From Cellvibrionaceae bacterium (lineage in GTDB: Bacteria; Pseudomonadota; Gammaproteobacteria; Pseudomonadales; Cellvibrionaceae), in contig PANW01000076.1 of the NCBI GenBank assembly GCA_002707785.1, positions 145,601 through 209,600 of the forward strand: DNA of 64,000 nt, in the 5' to 3' direction. Position numbers and translations under genes: made by a program. Below are positions 19,136 through 28,318 of the stretch, in pieces (position 1 is the first letter of the stretch; every line of letters starts with the position of its first letter). The notes under the pieces were generated by a model. The model did no database searches and was not told the origin of the DNA. It saw only the letters and a list, made by a program, of their open reading frames with translations.

Positions 19136-20011
19136 CTATTGCCGATAGGCCGCCCAACGCTCTTCAGACTTTAACTTCGCTTCGATCGCTTGGCCTTCAT
19201 CGTCATCCATAAGCGCCGTCAAGGCCGACTGATACCAACGCGCGGCACTGCTCTGCTGATAGAAAGCAATGACCCTGGCTTTGGCCCCCTGCTGTTGCTG
19301 CCAAGCCAGTAACTGATCGGTGATTTCTGCAGACTGCACCCAATAGCGAGACGCATCAGAGTACTCTTGTGAACGCCGAGAAAAGTCCGCCGCCATTTCT
19401 GCTTCCAGTAACGCATTACGCATGATGCGCTGAGCCAATATTCCGGCAACTTTTGGAGAGCTATAATCCCCGCGTGCCTGCCATAAAGCCAAGCCCGCCT
19501 GCAGTGATAGTTCTGCATCTTTCTGATTGCGAGCAACCAGCCCTGCAAATAGATCTTTAGCCTCAGCGTCTCTGCCCTGCTGGAAATAGTATCGAGCAAC
19601 ATCCAAGCTGGCCTTATGTAACTGCCTACGCTTGCTGTTCTCACCTTTGCGCTTAGCCAGTGCAGCCTTTAACTCGCCTCGCGACTGCAGAGTAACGGCG
19701 GCGCTATTGTCCTCGCGGATCGCCCAGGACAGCAGCTTGAGTTTTTCTATGGCTTTGTCCAAATCAGCAATATCCTCTCCCGCGGCTTTAACCACCGATA
19801 AGGGTAAAGCACTCGCGGCAAAGCCGGCCACCGGACAATAATTAGAGCTTTTAGCGACGTCACATCGATTAGAACTAGAATATTGCTCACACTGAGAGCG
19901 CCACTCAGAATTGGGAATGGAGTCGCAATCACACTGCAAAGCAGGACACTCCTGCGCCTGAACAGCGAAGGGCAACAAAAATAAAAGAACAACAAAGGCA
20001 CGTTGAATCAT
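19136..20011 (-). CDS. Secreted cysteine-rich helical protein, unknown function
   Basis: I do not recognise this 291-residue protein. It has a clear signal peptide (MIQRAFVVLLFLLPFAVQAQ, cleavage after Ala19), then a short segment with six cysteines between about residues 22 and 60 (CPALQCDCDSI and later RCDVAKSSNYC), which could form disulfides in the periplasm. The remainder is charged and helical, with repeated Ala-rich amphipathic stretches (YYFQQGRDAEAKDLFAGLVAR) that resemble TPR units. It is convergent with the barrel gene. It may be a periplasmic TPR-like scaffold, but this is a guess. Confidence 0.7.
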   Translation of the reverse strand: MIQRAFVVLLFLLPFAVQAQECPALQCDCDSIPNSEWRSQCEQYSSSNRCDVAKSSNYCPVAGFAASALPLSVVKAAGEDIADLDKAIEKLKLLSWAIREDNSAAVTLQSRGELKAALAKRKGENSKRRQLHKASLDVARYYFQQGRDAEAKDLFAGLVARNQKDAELSLQAGLALWQARGDYSSPKVAGILAQRIMRNALLEAEMAADFSRRSQEYSDASRYWVQSAEITDQLLAWQQQQGAKARVIAFYQQSSAARWYQSALTALMDDDEGQAIEAKLKSEERWAAYRQ

Positions 20012-20281
20012 CGAGCTTCCCCTAATTATTGTTATCTATCGGGTGTCTCTATGGCGCCGACCTTCTCAGAAGGAGTGCCACTCAACAACCGACAACGCGG
20101 GAGAAATACGCCATTGAGTGATTCGCGACCCAACCCGAAAACGGCATGAATCCACTCGAGAGGTTCTAATAATCACAACGACTTATAACCGAACATAGCC
20201 CTGCCGATGACAGATTTCAACTCATATTAGAGACCAAAACTGTTGTTTGAGTCAGACAATTGGTTTCACTGCAAATGGCGC

Positions 20282-21454
20282 TCACTGAATGAGGCGCTCG
20301 TCCTGCACCTCTTGTCCTCTGACACCCCACCAAACCAACCCCATAGCAATAGCGGCCGCTAAGGCACTCAGAGCAAATGACAGAACTGGACTTGCCGCCC
20401 AAACCCAACCACTGATCAAGGCGCCCGCGGCGCCGCCGGCACCAAAGCTCACCGCGCTGTAGAGCGCTTGCCCCTGCCCCTGAGAAGCTCCGGAAAAATG
20501 ACGCAGAATAAACTCAATCGACACGGAATGAGCGCAGCCAAAAGAGAAGGCGTGTAACAACTGTGCGAATATCATCACCGAGACTTGCTGCGGATAACAT
20601 CCAATCAACCACCAACGCAAGACCGTCACCGCCAATGTAAACAACAACAAATGGCGCAAGCCAAAATGCTTAACGAGACGATGCATGAACCAAAAAATCA
20701 CCACTTCAGCAATCACACCCAGCGCCCATAGCAATCCGATCACCTGTCGACTGTAGCCCAGAGACTCCAGATAGACACTGTAAAACGTGTAATAACTGCC
20801 GTGACTCAGTTGCAGAAAAAACGCAGCGGCCAGAAAACACAACACCGCACGAGATTTCAAACTCTCTGACAAACGTCCCTGTTGATGCTCATCGCTCCAG
20901 CGATGAGAGGCTTCACCTACAGTCAGAGAGCTGCACCAGATCAAAATCAACAACAGTAACGCCACCCAAGGGAACAGCGAAATCGACACCCCATCAAACA
21001 GATACCCTAAGGCCACGACTGCAACGATAAAACCCACTGAACCCCACAACCGAATACGACTGTAGAAATGGGAGATGCCGTGTAAATGAGCTAGGGTGAT
21101 GACTTCAAATTGCGCCAGTACCGCATTCCAGAAAAAGCTGTAGCTAATCACCACAAACGCTACCCAATGGAACGATTGACGCCAGAGTAAAACCGCAAAA
21201 AACAGACTGGCCAGAAAGGCGCCGTACCGAATAACGGACAAACGCCGCCCAGTGTAATCGCTGAGCCATCCCCAAACATTGGGAGCGACAACCCGAGTGA
21301 GCATCATGATTGCTGACACTACGCCGATTTGTTGAGGGGAGAAATCTAGGGACTGTAGGTACAGCCCCAGAAAAGGCACCACGGTTCCCACCACGGCGAA
21401 ATAGAAAAAATAGAAGCTCGACAGACGCCAGTAAGGAACGTCCTTAAGCGACAC
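20282..21454 (-). CDS. MFS transporter, HcaT/PPP-permease type
   Basis: The 390-residue product is hydrophobic throughout, with about 12 membrane segments. It begins VPYWRLSSFYFFYFAVVGTVVPFLGLY and has GWLSDYTGRR, the MFS loop 2-3 motif. The start resembles the 3-phenylpropionate permease (HcaT) group of the major facilitator family, which contains many carriers of unknown substrate. It begins only 5 bases after the aroC stop, so it is cotranscribed with aroC. The substrate cannot be read from the sequence. Confidence 0.85.
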   Translation of the reverse strand: MSLKDVPYWRLSSFYFFYFAVVGTVVPFLGLYLQSLDFSPQQIGVVSAIMMLTRVVAPNVWGWLSDYTGRRLSVIRYGAFLASLFFAVLLWRQSFHWVAFVVISYSFFWNAVLAQFEVITLAHLHGISHFYSRIRLWGSVGFIVAVVALGYLFDGVSISLFPWVALLLLILIWCSSLTVGEASHRWSDEHQQGRLSESLKSRAVLCFLAAAFFLQLSHGSYYTFYSVYLESLGYSRQVIGLLWALGVIAEVVIFWFMHRLVKHFGLRHLLLFTLAVTVLRWWLIGCYPQQVSVMIFAQLLHAFSFGCAHSVSIEFILRHFSGASQGQGQALYSAVSFGAGGAAGALISGWVWAASPVLSFALSALAAAIAMGLVWWGVRGQEVQDERLIQ

Positions 21455-21459
21455 CGTGC

Positions 21460-22563
21460 TTATTGCTCGGCTTGTGCAGGAATGACCGGAAAGTTATGTT
21501 TCACATCACCGTTTTGCCCGCGGTGACGCAACAGATGATCAACAATTACCAGAGCCATCATGGCCTCTGCAATTGGGGTTGCTCGAATGCCCACACAGGG
21601 ATCGTGACGCCCCTTAGTCACCACTTCCACCGGCTCGCCGTGAATATTCACGCTGCGCCCAGGCAGATGCAAACTAGAAGTCGGTTTAAGCGCAAGACTG
21701 GCGATCAAATCCTGCCCGGTGGAGATACCGCCCAAGACACCCCCAGCCTGATTGGACAAAAAGCCTTCAGGGGTGATTTCGTCACGATGCTCGGTGCCCT
21801 TCTGTTCGACACAGTCAAAGCCGGCGCCAATTTCTACCCCCTTAACCGCATTGATGCTCATCAAACCGTGAGCCAGATCAGCATCCAAACGATCAAAGAT
21901 GGGCTCACCCAATCCCGGCGGCATACCGCTAGCGACCACCGTGATTTTGGCACCCACTGAGTTCCCCTCTTTATTGAGTGCTTGCATATAGGTCTCCATT
22001 TCTGGAACCTTGGAGGCATCTGGGCAGAAGAATGGATTGTTGTGGATTTCATTCCAATCCACCGCATCAATCTTTATAGGGCCCAGCTGAGACAGATAAC
22101 CTTTGACCTCGACTCCATGGGTCTGCAATAGGTACTTTTTCGCAATCGCACCAGCCGCAACTCGCATAGCCGTTTCACGAGCTGAGGAGCGACCACCACC
22201 GCGATAATCACGCACACCGTACTTTTGCATATAGGGATAATCGGCGTGTGCTGGACGATACTGATCTTTAATATTGGAGTAATCTTTGGAGCGCTGATCG
22301 GTATTCTCAATCAACAAGCCGATGGGTGTTCCAGTCGTTTTGCCCTCGAACACCCCAGACAGAATTTTCACTTGGTCGGCTTCTTTACGCTGAGTGGTAT
22401 AGCGCGATTGCCCTGGCTTGCGTCTATCGAGATCTTGCTGCAAATCCACTTCCGAGATTTCTATCCCCGGGGGGCAGCCATCGACGATGCAGCCGAGTGC
22501 CAAACCGTGACTTTCGCCAAAAGTCGTCACTGTGAATAATTTTCCAAAGGTGTTGCCTGACAT
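21460..22563 (-). CDS. aroC: Chorismate synthase
   Basis: Last step of the shikimate pathway: flavin-dependent 1,4-elimination of phosphate from EPSP to give chorismate, which feeds aromatic amino acid synthesis, including the trpFBA genes in this window. The 367-residue protein has the signatures [18 protein letters not shown] near the start, [27 protein letters not shown] and [14 protein letters not shown]. It is downstream of prmB, as in many Gammaproteobacteria, and is followed at 5 bases by an MFS transporter gene. Confidence 0.97.
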   Translation of the reverse strand: MSGNTFGKLFTVTTFGESHGLALGCIVDGCPPGIEISEVDLQQDLDRRKPGQSRYTTQRKEADQVKILSGVFEGKTTGTPIGLLIENTDQRSKDYSNIKDQYRPAHADYPYMQKYGVRDYRGGGRSSARETAMRVAAGAIAKKYLLQTHGVEVKGYLSQLGPIKIDAVDWNEIHNNPFFCPDASKVPEMETYMQALNKEGNSVGAKITVVASGMPPGLGEPIFDRLDADLAHGLMSINAVKGVEIGAGFDCVEQKGTEHRDEITPEGFLSNQAGGVLGGISTGQDLIASLALKPTSSLHLPGRSVNIHGEPVEVVTKGRHDPCVGIRATPIAEAMMALVIVDHLLRHRGQNGDVKHNFPVIPAQAEQ

Positions 22564-22744
22564 ATCTCACTCGTTGTTACATCGTTGTGTTTTATTGGTT
22601 GCGCACCGCTCTGCGAGCCCAGCTCACTTATAACAAAGCTTCTATTAATTCGCGTAGAGTGTCGCCCACTCGCTGACGCAGTTGATCGCAATACATAAAT
22701 TGCCCAAGGTCACCCGCAGATGACGCCGAGGCATTATACGGGTT

Positions 22745-23662
22745 TTACTGAAAATCTTCTCGGTATTGATCGAGCTGATCCGCCGTAAGCGCGAAAACTC
22801 CGTGGCCGCCCTGCTCAAACTCTATCCACGTAAAAGGCACCCGAGGATAAGCCTGCTCCAAAGCCGGCCAACTATTGCCTACCTCAACAATCATGATCCC
22901 ATCATCGGACAGATACTGGCGTGCCTCTCGCAGCAGTCTCCGAGTAAAATCCAAGCCATCGTCGCCGCTGCCTAAAGCCAGAGCCGGTTCAGCCTGAAAC
23001 TCCGCCGGCATAGCCTGCAGGTCCTCCTCATTAACATACGGAGGATTACTGACAATCAGATCAAATTGCTGCCCTGTCAAACCATCAAATAAGTCCGACT
23101 CGACCGCTGTGACCTGATCGCTCAGGTAGTGATAGTCGATATTTTTCTGAGCGACAGCAAGCGCGTCTGAGGAGATATCACTCAACACCACCTCGGCGTC
23201 GGTAAATACAGTGGCACAAGCAATACCAATGCAACCGCTGCCAGTGCAGAGATCAAGAATACTATGAGGGTAGCGGGTCAACCAAGGTTGCAGCTCTTGC
23301 TGCAGGCTCTCGGCCAAAGGCGATCGCGGCACTAGCACCCTCTCATCTACAAAAAACTCTAGGCCAAAAAAACCGGCCTTGCCAGTGATGTAAGGAGCCG
23401 GAATCCTCTCTTCAATACGACGTTCAACCACCTGCACGAGCTGACGACGCTCTTCCAGCGTAAGACGTGCATTGAGCAAATCTGGAGGACTGTCCCACGG
23501 CAAATGTAACGTGGGCATGATAAGTTGCACCGCCTCGTCCCAAGCGTTATCGGTTCCGTGACCAAAAAATAGCTCTGAGGCGTTAAATCGGCTGGTCGCC
23601 CAACGCAAATAATCTCGAATCGTTAACAGCTCCGCTACCGGAGACTCACGCTTTTCAATCAC
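22745..23662 (-). CDS. prmB: Ribosomal protein L3 N5-glutamine methyltransferase
   Basis: SAM-dependent methylation of a glutamine side chain in ribosomal protein L3. The 305-residue product has the N-terminal helical substrate domain, the SAM motif DLCTGSGCIGIACA and the NPPY motif (VSNPPYVNEED) that binds the target glutamine amide. HemK/PrmC is the near relative, but the N-terminal TIRDYLRWATSRFN and the position next to aroC favour PrmB. Confidence 0.92.
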   Translation of the reverse strand: MIEKRESPVAELLTIRDYLRWATSRFNASELFFGHGTDNAWDEAVQLIMPTLHLPWDSPPDLLNARLTLEERRQLVQVVERRIEERIPAPYITGKAGFFGLEFFVDERVLVPRSPLAESLQQELQPWLTRYPHSILDLCTGSGCIGIACATVFTDAEVVLSDISSDALAVAQKNIDYHYLSDQVTAVESDLFDGLTGQQFDLIVSNPPYVNEEDLQAMPAEFQAEPALALGSGDDGLDFTRRLLREARQYLSDDGIMIVEVGNSWPALEQAYPRVPFTWIEFEQGGHGVFALTADQLDQYREDFQ

Positions 23663-23792
23663 TGAATTCCTACCTTATCTTTGTCATTACTAGCACAAGC
23701 TATTTATAGAGCTTAGACCCAACTTGGTCACAATCTAGGCGCTGCTAAGCTATCACCAATATCAATTTTTACAGCGAGACAAGCAAACCGCT

Positions 23793-24554
23793 CTACCAGT
23801 AGAGCGCCGCCGCGCTGGCACAAAGCGTCATGACGAAAAGAAACCATTTTAGAGTCGTCTGACTGACCTTCAACGCCATCTTTACACCGATTTTGGCGCC
23901 CGTCATGGTTCCGACGGCCAGAACCAATCCCGGAATCCAAGCAATCTGATCACGCCAAATAAACACCACCAACGCAACCAGCGTAAACGCTCCTGTGCAC
24001 AGGAGTTTAAGCGCATTGGCTCGTACCAAATCGTAACGCAACACACCGGAAAGAGCCGCGATCAATACAAACCCCACTCCAGCCTGAACAAAGCCCCCAT
24101 AAAAGCCGGCAATCCAAAGCCCCCACCACGCTTGCGGATTACCTTTGACCACCTTCGCCTTCTCTTGAGCAGACGGCATAATGGCCGATGGCCGAATCAA
24201 GATCAGCAACGCCATGGCGACCATAGTGCCAAGCAGGACCGGCTTTAGGTAAGTGACTGGAGTAAAAGACGCAGCCAACGCACCTATCAACCCGCCCGCC
24301 AGGGTTGGAATCAACAGGCTTTTTAAATCCGCGCGCTCAAGCTGCCCCTGTCGGTCAAAGCCCCTCATCCCTACCATACACTGCAAAAACACACCGACTC
24401 GGTTGGTGGCATTGGCAATATCAGCAGGCAATCCCATCATCATCAGTGCCGGTAATGTCAGATTGGAACCGCCGCCCGCCAGAGTGTTAATAACGCCAGC
24501 CAACAGACCGGTAGTGAGCAGCAGTACAATAAAAAACGGGGTCAATTCAAACAT
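23793..24554 (-). CDS. TSUP family membrane transporter (TauE/SafE)
   Basis: The 253-residue membrane protein has about eight hydrophobic segments in two repeats. The first repeat contains TTGLLAGVINTLAGGGSNLTLPALMMMG and the second GLWIAGFYGGFVQAGVGFVLIA, the two glycine-rich halves of the TSUP (TauE/SafE) family, which exports sulfite, sulfoacetate and related anions. The substrate is not known here. No Shine-Dalgarno sequence is seen before the ATG at 24554. An inverted repeat with flanking direct repeats lies just upstream. Confidence 0.88.
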   Translation of the reverse strand: MFELTPFFIVLLLTTGLLAGVINTLAGGGSNLTLPALMMMGLPADIANATNRVGVFLQCMVGMRGFDRQGQLERADLKSLLIPTLAGGLIGALAASFTPVTYLKPVLLGTMVAMALLILIRPSAIMPSAQEKAKVVKGNPQAWWGLWIAGFYGGFVQAGVGFVLIAALSGVLRYDLVRANALKLLCTGAFTLVALVVFIWRDQIAWIPGLVLAVGTMTGAKIGVKMALKVSQTTLKWFLFVMTLCASAAALYW

Positions 24555-24872
24555 GAATCACCAGTAGGAGGGTTTAGGCGGCACAGTCTACCTTTTTCGC
24601 CTAAAATCACCAGCTTCAGATACTTACTAGGAAGCTCTTCGACATTACCCAACATGAGCGACTCCCACCAACCGAGCCATCGCCACACTCAAGTTTGATC
24701 TTCACAGAGCAGCAATCCAAAGCACTGGATCACGCGTAAAAAGAACTTTACCAAGACACAGCCTTCACGTAGGGTACTCCCCCACTAAATACGCTCCAGG
24801 TCAAGCATTAACCCCAAAACTACAAGGGTTTTTGCAGCGACAGAACGATTTAAGCAAACCAAAGGAATCTCG
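24555..24872. other. Divergent gap between the TSUP gene and folE
   Basis: A 318-base gap. Near the TSUP start, TTTAGGCG (24573-24580) and CGCCTAAA (24598-24605) form an 8-base inverted repeat, and AATCACCAG occurs on both sides of it as a direct repeat. A weak stem (AACCC with GGGTT) followed by T bases lies near 24820, before folE. No gene was seen. Confidence 0.6.
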
Positions 24873-25412
24873 ATGAAAGAGCAATACGCCAATATCATAA
24901 GCGCCATTGGCGAAGACCTTAACCGCCCCGGCCTTCAAGACACTCCCGAGCGCGCAGCAAAGGCGATGAAGTTTCTCACTCGCGGCTACGAGCAATCCAT
25001 TGAAGACGTGGTCAATGACGCTCTCTTTCCGTCAGATTCGAAAGAAATGATCATCGTCAAGGATATCGAACTCTATTCCATGTGTGAGCATCACATGCTG
25101 CCCTTCATTGGCAAGGCTCATGTTGCCTATATCCCAACAGGTAAAGTACTGGGCCTATCAAAGATTGCACGAATTGTTGATATGTTTGCTCGTCGCCTGC
25201 AAATTCAAGAACAGCTCACCGTGCAAATTGCGGACACCGTGAAACAGGTAACCGGTGCAGAAGGTGTTGGGGTGATTGTTGAAGCCAAACATATGTGCAT
25301 GATGATGCGTGGCGTAGAAAAGCAAAACTCATCGATGAAAACGTCGGCAATGCTAGGCTCCTTCCGAGACAACACCGCTACCCGCACCGAATTCCTGTCA
25401 CTGATTCGATAG
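24873..25412 (+). CDS. folE: GTP cyclohydrolase I
   Basis: Zinc enzyme that opens GTP to give dihydroneopterin triphosphate, the first step of folate synthesis. The 179-residue product carries the zinc site [18 protein letters not shown] with Cys71 and His74, the third ligand in [10 protein letters not shown], and the substrate motif [18 protein letters not shown] precedes the ATG at a normal distance. The gene stands alone, facing away from the TSUP gene and towards a minus-strand DUF4892 gene. Confidence 0.97.
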   Translation: MKEQYANIISAIGEDLNRPGLQDTPERAAKAMKFLTRGYEQSIEDVVNDALFPSDSKEMIIVKDIELYSMCEHHMLPFIGKAHVAYIPTGKVLGLSKIARIVDMFARRLQIQEQLTVQIADTVKQVTGAEGVGVIVEAKHMCMMMRGVEKQNSSMKTSAMLGSFRDNTATRTEFLSLIR

Positions 25413-25464
25413 CCTCATCGACAGCACATTCAGTGAACATCAAACACACTGAATGGAGAATCAC

Positions 25465-25498
25465 CACACCACAGGCGAAACCTTTCGCCTGTGGTGTG
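25465..25498. terminator. Long perfect hairpin between folE and the DUF4892 gene
   Basis: CACACCACAGGCGAAA and TTTCGCCTGTGGTGTG form a perfect 16-base stem around a CC loop, in the gap between convergent genes. There is no T run on either side, so it is either a terminator of unusual form, an RNA-processing site or a barrier between the two units. Confidence 0.55.
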
Positions 25499-25543
25499 AA
25501 TCTGATACGACCGCAACAGAATCAATCGGCAATCAAAGGTGCA

Positions 25544-26434
25544 CTACTCGCTAGACAGTAGCACTCTGGATAGCACCACGGACTTCTGTCCACCAATGCC
25601 CAGAGATGCAGGCAATAAGCCGCCAATGCCTTCCGACACCAATCGACCTTCGTCAATCCCTGCGCCGACCAATTGCGCCTTAATGGTTGATGCCACATTC
25701 AGCGAGTTCAACCGCTGTTGACTGAGCAGTGCCGGATCACGATCCACACCCACGATGGCCAATTGCCACTGACGCCGACGCTTCAAGACCACCACCAGCG
25801 CCTCTAACTGCTCACGAGACAACCCCTCATCATTAACGGGAGAAACTAGCAGAGCTTGCTGAGAGAGCAACTGAGACTCAATAGCAGCGTCATCGCTGTA
25901 GAGCGTCAAGCGCTCTGGGCTTTCAAGAATCTCTACGTGAATATAAGCGCGCTTATTGCCTCGCAAAACCCCATAAACGGAAACAAACACGCTGCCCTCA
26001 TCGGCGGGAATGGTGAACACCGAGTATCGTTGATGCTGATCTAAACCATATAACTCGCGAATTTTGAAGCGATTGTTGGCCCAACTGTTACTGCTGCCAC
26101 AGCGGCGGGCCTGACAGGAAAAGACTTCTCTCCCCTCCATCTGAAACAACTGCTGGCGGTAGTAATCAAAAACTTCATCCACGCTATGACCGGCATCTAA
26201 CTGCCGAGTAGAGCGGGACAACTGGCCGCTTACTCGCTGCTCTCGCTCCGAGCGCCACTGCCCATTGATCTTTTTTAACGTATCCAATGTAAGCAGGTAA
26301 TCATGGGTAAATGCCTGTGACTGCTGTATTTCCGTAGATTGAACATAAGGCACCAATGGCAGTGCTATCGTGTTCACGCCGAGCAACGAGCAAACGGCGA
26401 TCATTATCAAATTACGAATTTTCGTCAACGACAT
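25544..26434 (-). CDS. DUF4892 family exported protein
   Basis: The 296-residue protein has a signal peptide (to about Ala24) and begins ALPLVPYVQSTEIQQ. It matches the DUF4892 pattern, with RSTRQLDAGHSVDEVFDYYRQQL, CQARRCGSSNSWANNRF and VFVSVYGVLRGNKRAY. The C-terminal part (RRRQWQLAIVGVDRDPALLSQQRLNSLNVASTIKAQLVGAGI) resembles an OmpA-like peptidoglycan-binding end. The function is unknown. It is last in the gpsA run, 52 bases after the hydrolase gene, a neighbourhood known from Pseudomonas. Confidence 0.75.
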   Translation of the reverse strand: MSLTKIRNLIMIAVCSLLGVNTIALPLVPYVQSTEIQQSQAFTHDYLLTLDTLKKINGQWRSEREQRVSGQLSRSTRQLDAGHSVDEVFDYYRQQLFQMEGREVFSCQARRCGSSNSWANNRFKIRELYGLDQHQRYSVFTIPADEGSVFVSVYGVLRGNKRAYIHVEILESPERLTLYSDDAAIESQLLSQQALLVSPVNDEGLSREQLEALVVVLKRRRQWQLAIVGVDRDPALLSQQRLNSLNVASTIKAQLVGAGIDEGRLVSEGIGGLLPASLGIGGQKSVVLSRVLLSSE

Positions 26435-26486
26435 AGATACTCCCAGTGTATGTGATCGATTCAGCCGCTCGCAAAATCTTGATCCG

Positions 26487-27374
26487 CTAGCGGAAAAACT
26501 CGCTCAATTTTTCGGCAATCAATGTCGATTGCTCTTCCATATGAAAATGATGGGTTCCCGGCAACAATAGAGGCTCAAAGCGATCAAGTGCCTTAACCTG
26601 CTCTGGATAGCGAGCAACTGTTCCGCCCTGTGCCAACAACAATCTTACAGGGGATTCTATCCGATCAACAAAGGCCTCGATTTGCTCCCATGTCAATTTC
26701 AGCGAAGAGGCCGCTTTTAGCATAGGATCGGCTCGCCACTGATAACCACCTTCAGTTTTCTTCACCCCTCGGTTAACCAATGCTGTGGCGGCACCTCTCG
26801 ACAGCGACCAAAGGCCGTGCATTCTCGCCTGAATCATAGGTTCAAGATCATCATAGAGATTTTGACGGCGAGGTCTCTGACTGTCTTTAATGGACTGCGC
26901 CAACTGTTGCGGCGCATCCTTGGCGAGCATTGGCTGGGGTAACATACCATCCAGCAGAGCTAAGTGAGAGATACGTTCTGGGAAGGTACCCGCCGCTAAG
27001 GTTGAGATGATGGCTCCCCGAGAGTGTCCCAACAAACCAAAACGATCCCAACCTAGCTGATCGGCAACCGCGAAGATTTCACCGACATCTTGCCAAATAT
27101 TGTAGGGCTCTTGCCCTGAGCGTGGTTCGCTGTGTCCATGACCCGCACTATCCAGCGCCACTAGATAACAATTTTGTAACAAGGGTGCCACACGGAAATA
27201 GCTGGCGCTATTATCTAGCCAACCGTGGATCGCCAATACGGGATAACCGGATGGATCCCCCCAACATTGAGCAGCCAGCTCAATACCATTCACATTAAAA
27301 CGGGTCTGAAGCGGCTGTCCCTGACCCACAAGCTCCTTGAGCATCTTTACATCCAACCTAGAAAAATCATTCAT
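26487..27374 (-). CDS. Alpha/beta hydrolase, unknown substrate
   Basis: The 295-residue protein (start chosen at the ATG at 27374, 13 bases after the sixA stop; upstream codons to 27473 run inside sixA) has the alpha/beta hydrolase fold. HGWLDNSASYFRVAPLL is the oxyanion-hole region, GLLGHSRGAIISTLAAG holds the nucleophile serine and LLLPGTHHFHMEE the catalytic histidine. The HGWLDN pattern occurs in serine-hydrolase-like and MhpC-like enzymes. The substrate cannot be predicted. It is between sixA and the DUF4892 gene on the same strand. Confidence 0.88.
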   Translation of the reverse strand: MNDFSRLDVKMLKELVGQGQPLQTRFNVNGIELAAQCWGDPSGYPVLAIHGWLDNSASYFRVAPLLQNCYLVALDSAGHGHSEPRSGQEPYNIWQDVGEIFAVADQLGWDRFGLLGHSRGAIISTLAAGTFPERISHLALLDGMLPQPMLAKDAPQQLAQSIKDSQRPRRQNLYDDLEPMIQARMHGLWSLSRGAATALVNRGVKKTEGGYQWRADPMLKAASSLKLTWEQIEAFVDRIESPVRLLLAQGGTVARYPEQVKALDRFEPLLLPGTHHFHMEEQSTLIAEKLSEFFR

Positions 27375-27387
27375 TCGGTAAAACAGG

Positions 27388-27852
27388 CTACAGTGACATC
27401 CCTGGTTGATGCAACCATATGAGTTCACCACAAGAACCTGCCACCACATCTGCTTGGATATAGGCCAAAGCACTGGTACCCATCATGTGCCGACCGGGAG
27501 CCAACCCACAGATCCAATCGACAAAGCTGCCCACTAACGGTTGGTGCGTCACCAGTAGCGGAACCTGCTGGTGATTTTGATCAATCAGCTCAGATACTTT
27601 GGCAACACTTCCCTCAGGCGTTAACAACTCGTTCGTTTCTATGGGTAATTCAAGATATTGCGAAACAAGCTCAGCGGTTTGCTGGGCTCGTAAATAGGGA
27701 CTGGCAATAATTTTGGTGACGGTTTGCAGCTCCACTTTCGATTGGCTCAAGATCGCCTTGGTCTCGTGATAGCCCGTTGAGGTGAGAGCTCTCTGGGGAT
27801 CGCTATCGGCAAACAACTGCGCCTCACCGTGCCTAAGAAGAAACATCTGCAT
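27388..27852 (-). CDS. sixA: Phosphohistidine phosphatase SixA
   Basis: Small histidine-phosphatase family protein that in E. coli removes phosphate from the ArcB phosphotransfer histidine and from the nitrogen PTS protein NPr. I used the ATG at 27852 (protein begins MQMFLLRHGEAQLFADSD, 154 residues), with GGAGG about 14 bases upstream. A GTG at 27879 would add nine residues. The catalytic motif is RHGEA, and SPYLRAQQTAELV and THQPLVG complete the family signature. It lies downstream of the DUF4389 gene in the gpsA run. Confidence 0.9.
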   Translation of the reverse strand: MQMFLLRHGEAQLFADSDPQRALTSTGYHETKAILSQSKVELQTVTKIIASPYLRAQQTAELVSQYLELPIETNELLTPEGSVAKVSELIDQNHQQVPLLVTHQPLVGSFVDWICGLAPGRHMMGTSALAYIQADVVAGSCGELIWLHQPGMSL

Positions 27853-27985
27853 ATCGTGTTTTTTAACCTCCGAAAGCACTGCATTAATACACTTTCACTG
27901 ACCAGATAGACAAGTCGACACTTCTGTGCCTACGCGCAGATTTATGACCTACAACTTTGCTGGGCTGGGGAGAGCACTCGCCAGC

Positions 27986-28264
27986 CTACTGATCATTGGG
28001 CCAATCCATAAAGGGAAAAGGCTTCTCTTCACTGTTGTAACTTAGGAACTGCCAAATTTGGAAGATAAAGACCGACAAAGAGTGCCCAAAGCGTTTCAGG
28101 TTTTCATTGCTCTGCCCGCTCACGAGAGCAAACAAAAACTGCACAATCACCACTACCCACATGACAGCACCTGCCACCTGAATAATGAACGCGAACAACA
28201 ACATAAAGGCCAATCGCAACCAGTGCGCCGAGCCCGTAACATTAGATCTTACTGAATCATTCAT
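27986..28264 (-). CDS. DUF4389 small membrane protein
   Basis: The 92-residue product has a membrane segment around residues 15-50 (LRLAFMLLFAFIIQVAGAVMWVVVIVQFLFALVSG) and SGQSNENLKRFGHSLSVFIFQIWQFLSYNSEEKPFPF, the DUF4389 signature. It is a family of one- or two-span proteins of unknown role, commonly next to gpsA in Pseudomonas and relatives. The gap to gpsA is 54 bases, so the two are probably cotranscribed. Confidence 0.82.
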   Translation of the reverse strand: MNDSVRSNVTGSAHWLRLAFMLLFAFIIQVAGAVMWVVVIVQFLFALVSGQSNENLKRFGHSLSVFIFQIWQFLSYNSEEKPFPFMDWPNDQ

Positions 28265-28318
28265 TAACTTCTCCTTAACAGCAGTGTGAATCTATACCGT
28301 TCATGAGGCACCCGCAGC

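Noticed and set aside
24810..24835. Weak stem AACCC/GGGTT followed by T bases before folE, as a possible attenuator
   Set aside because: The stem has only five pairs and no conserved riboswitch pattern is visible.
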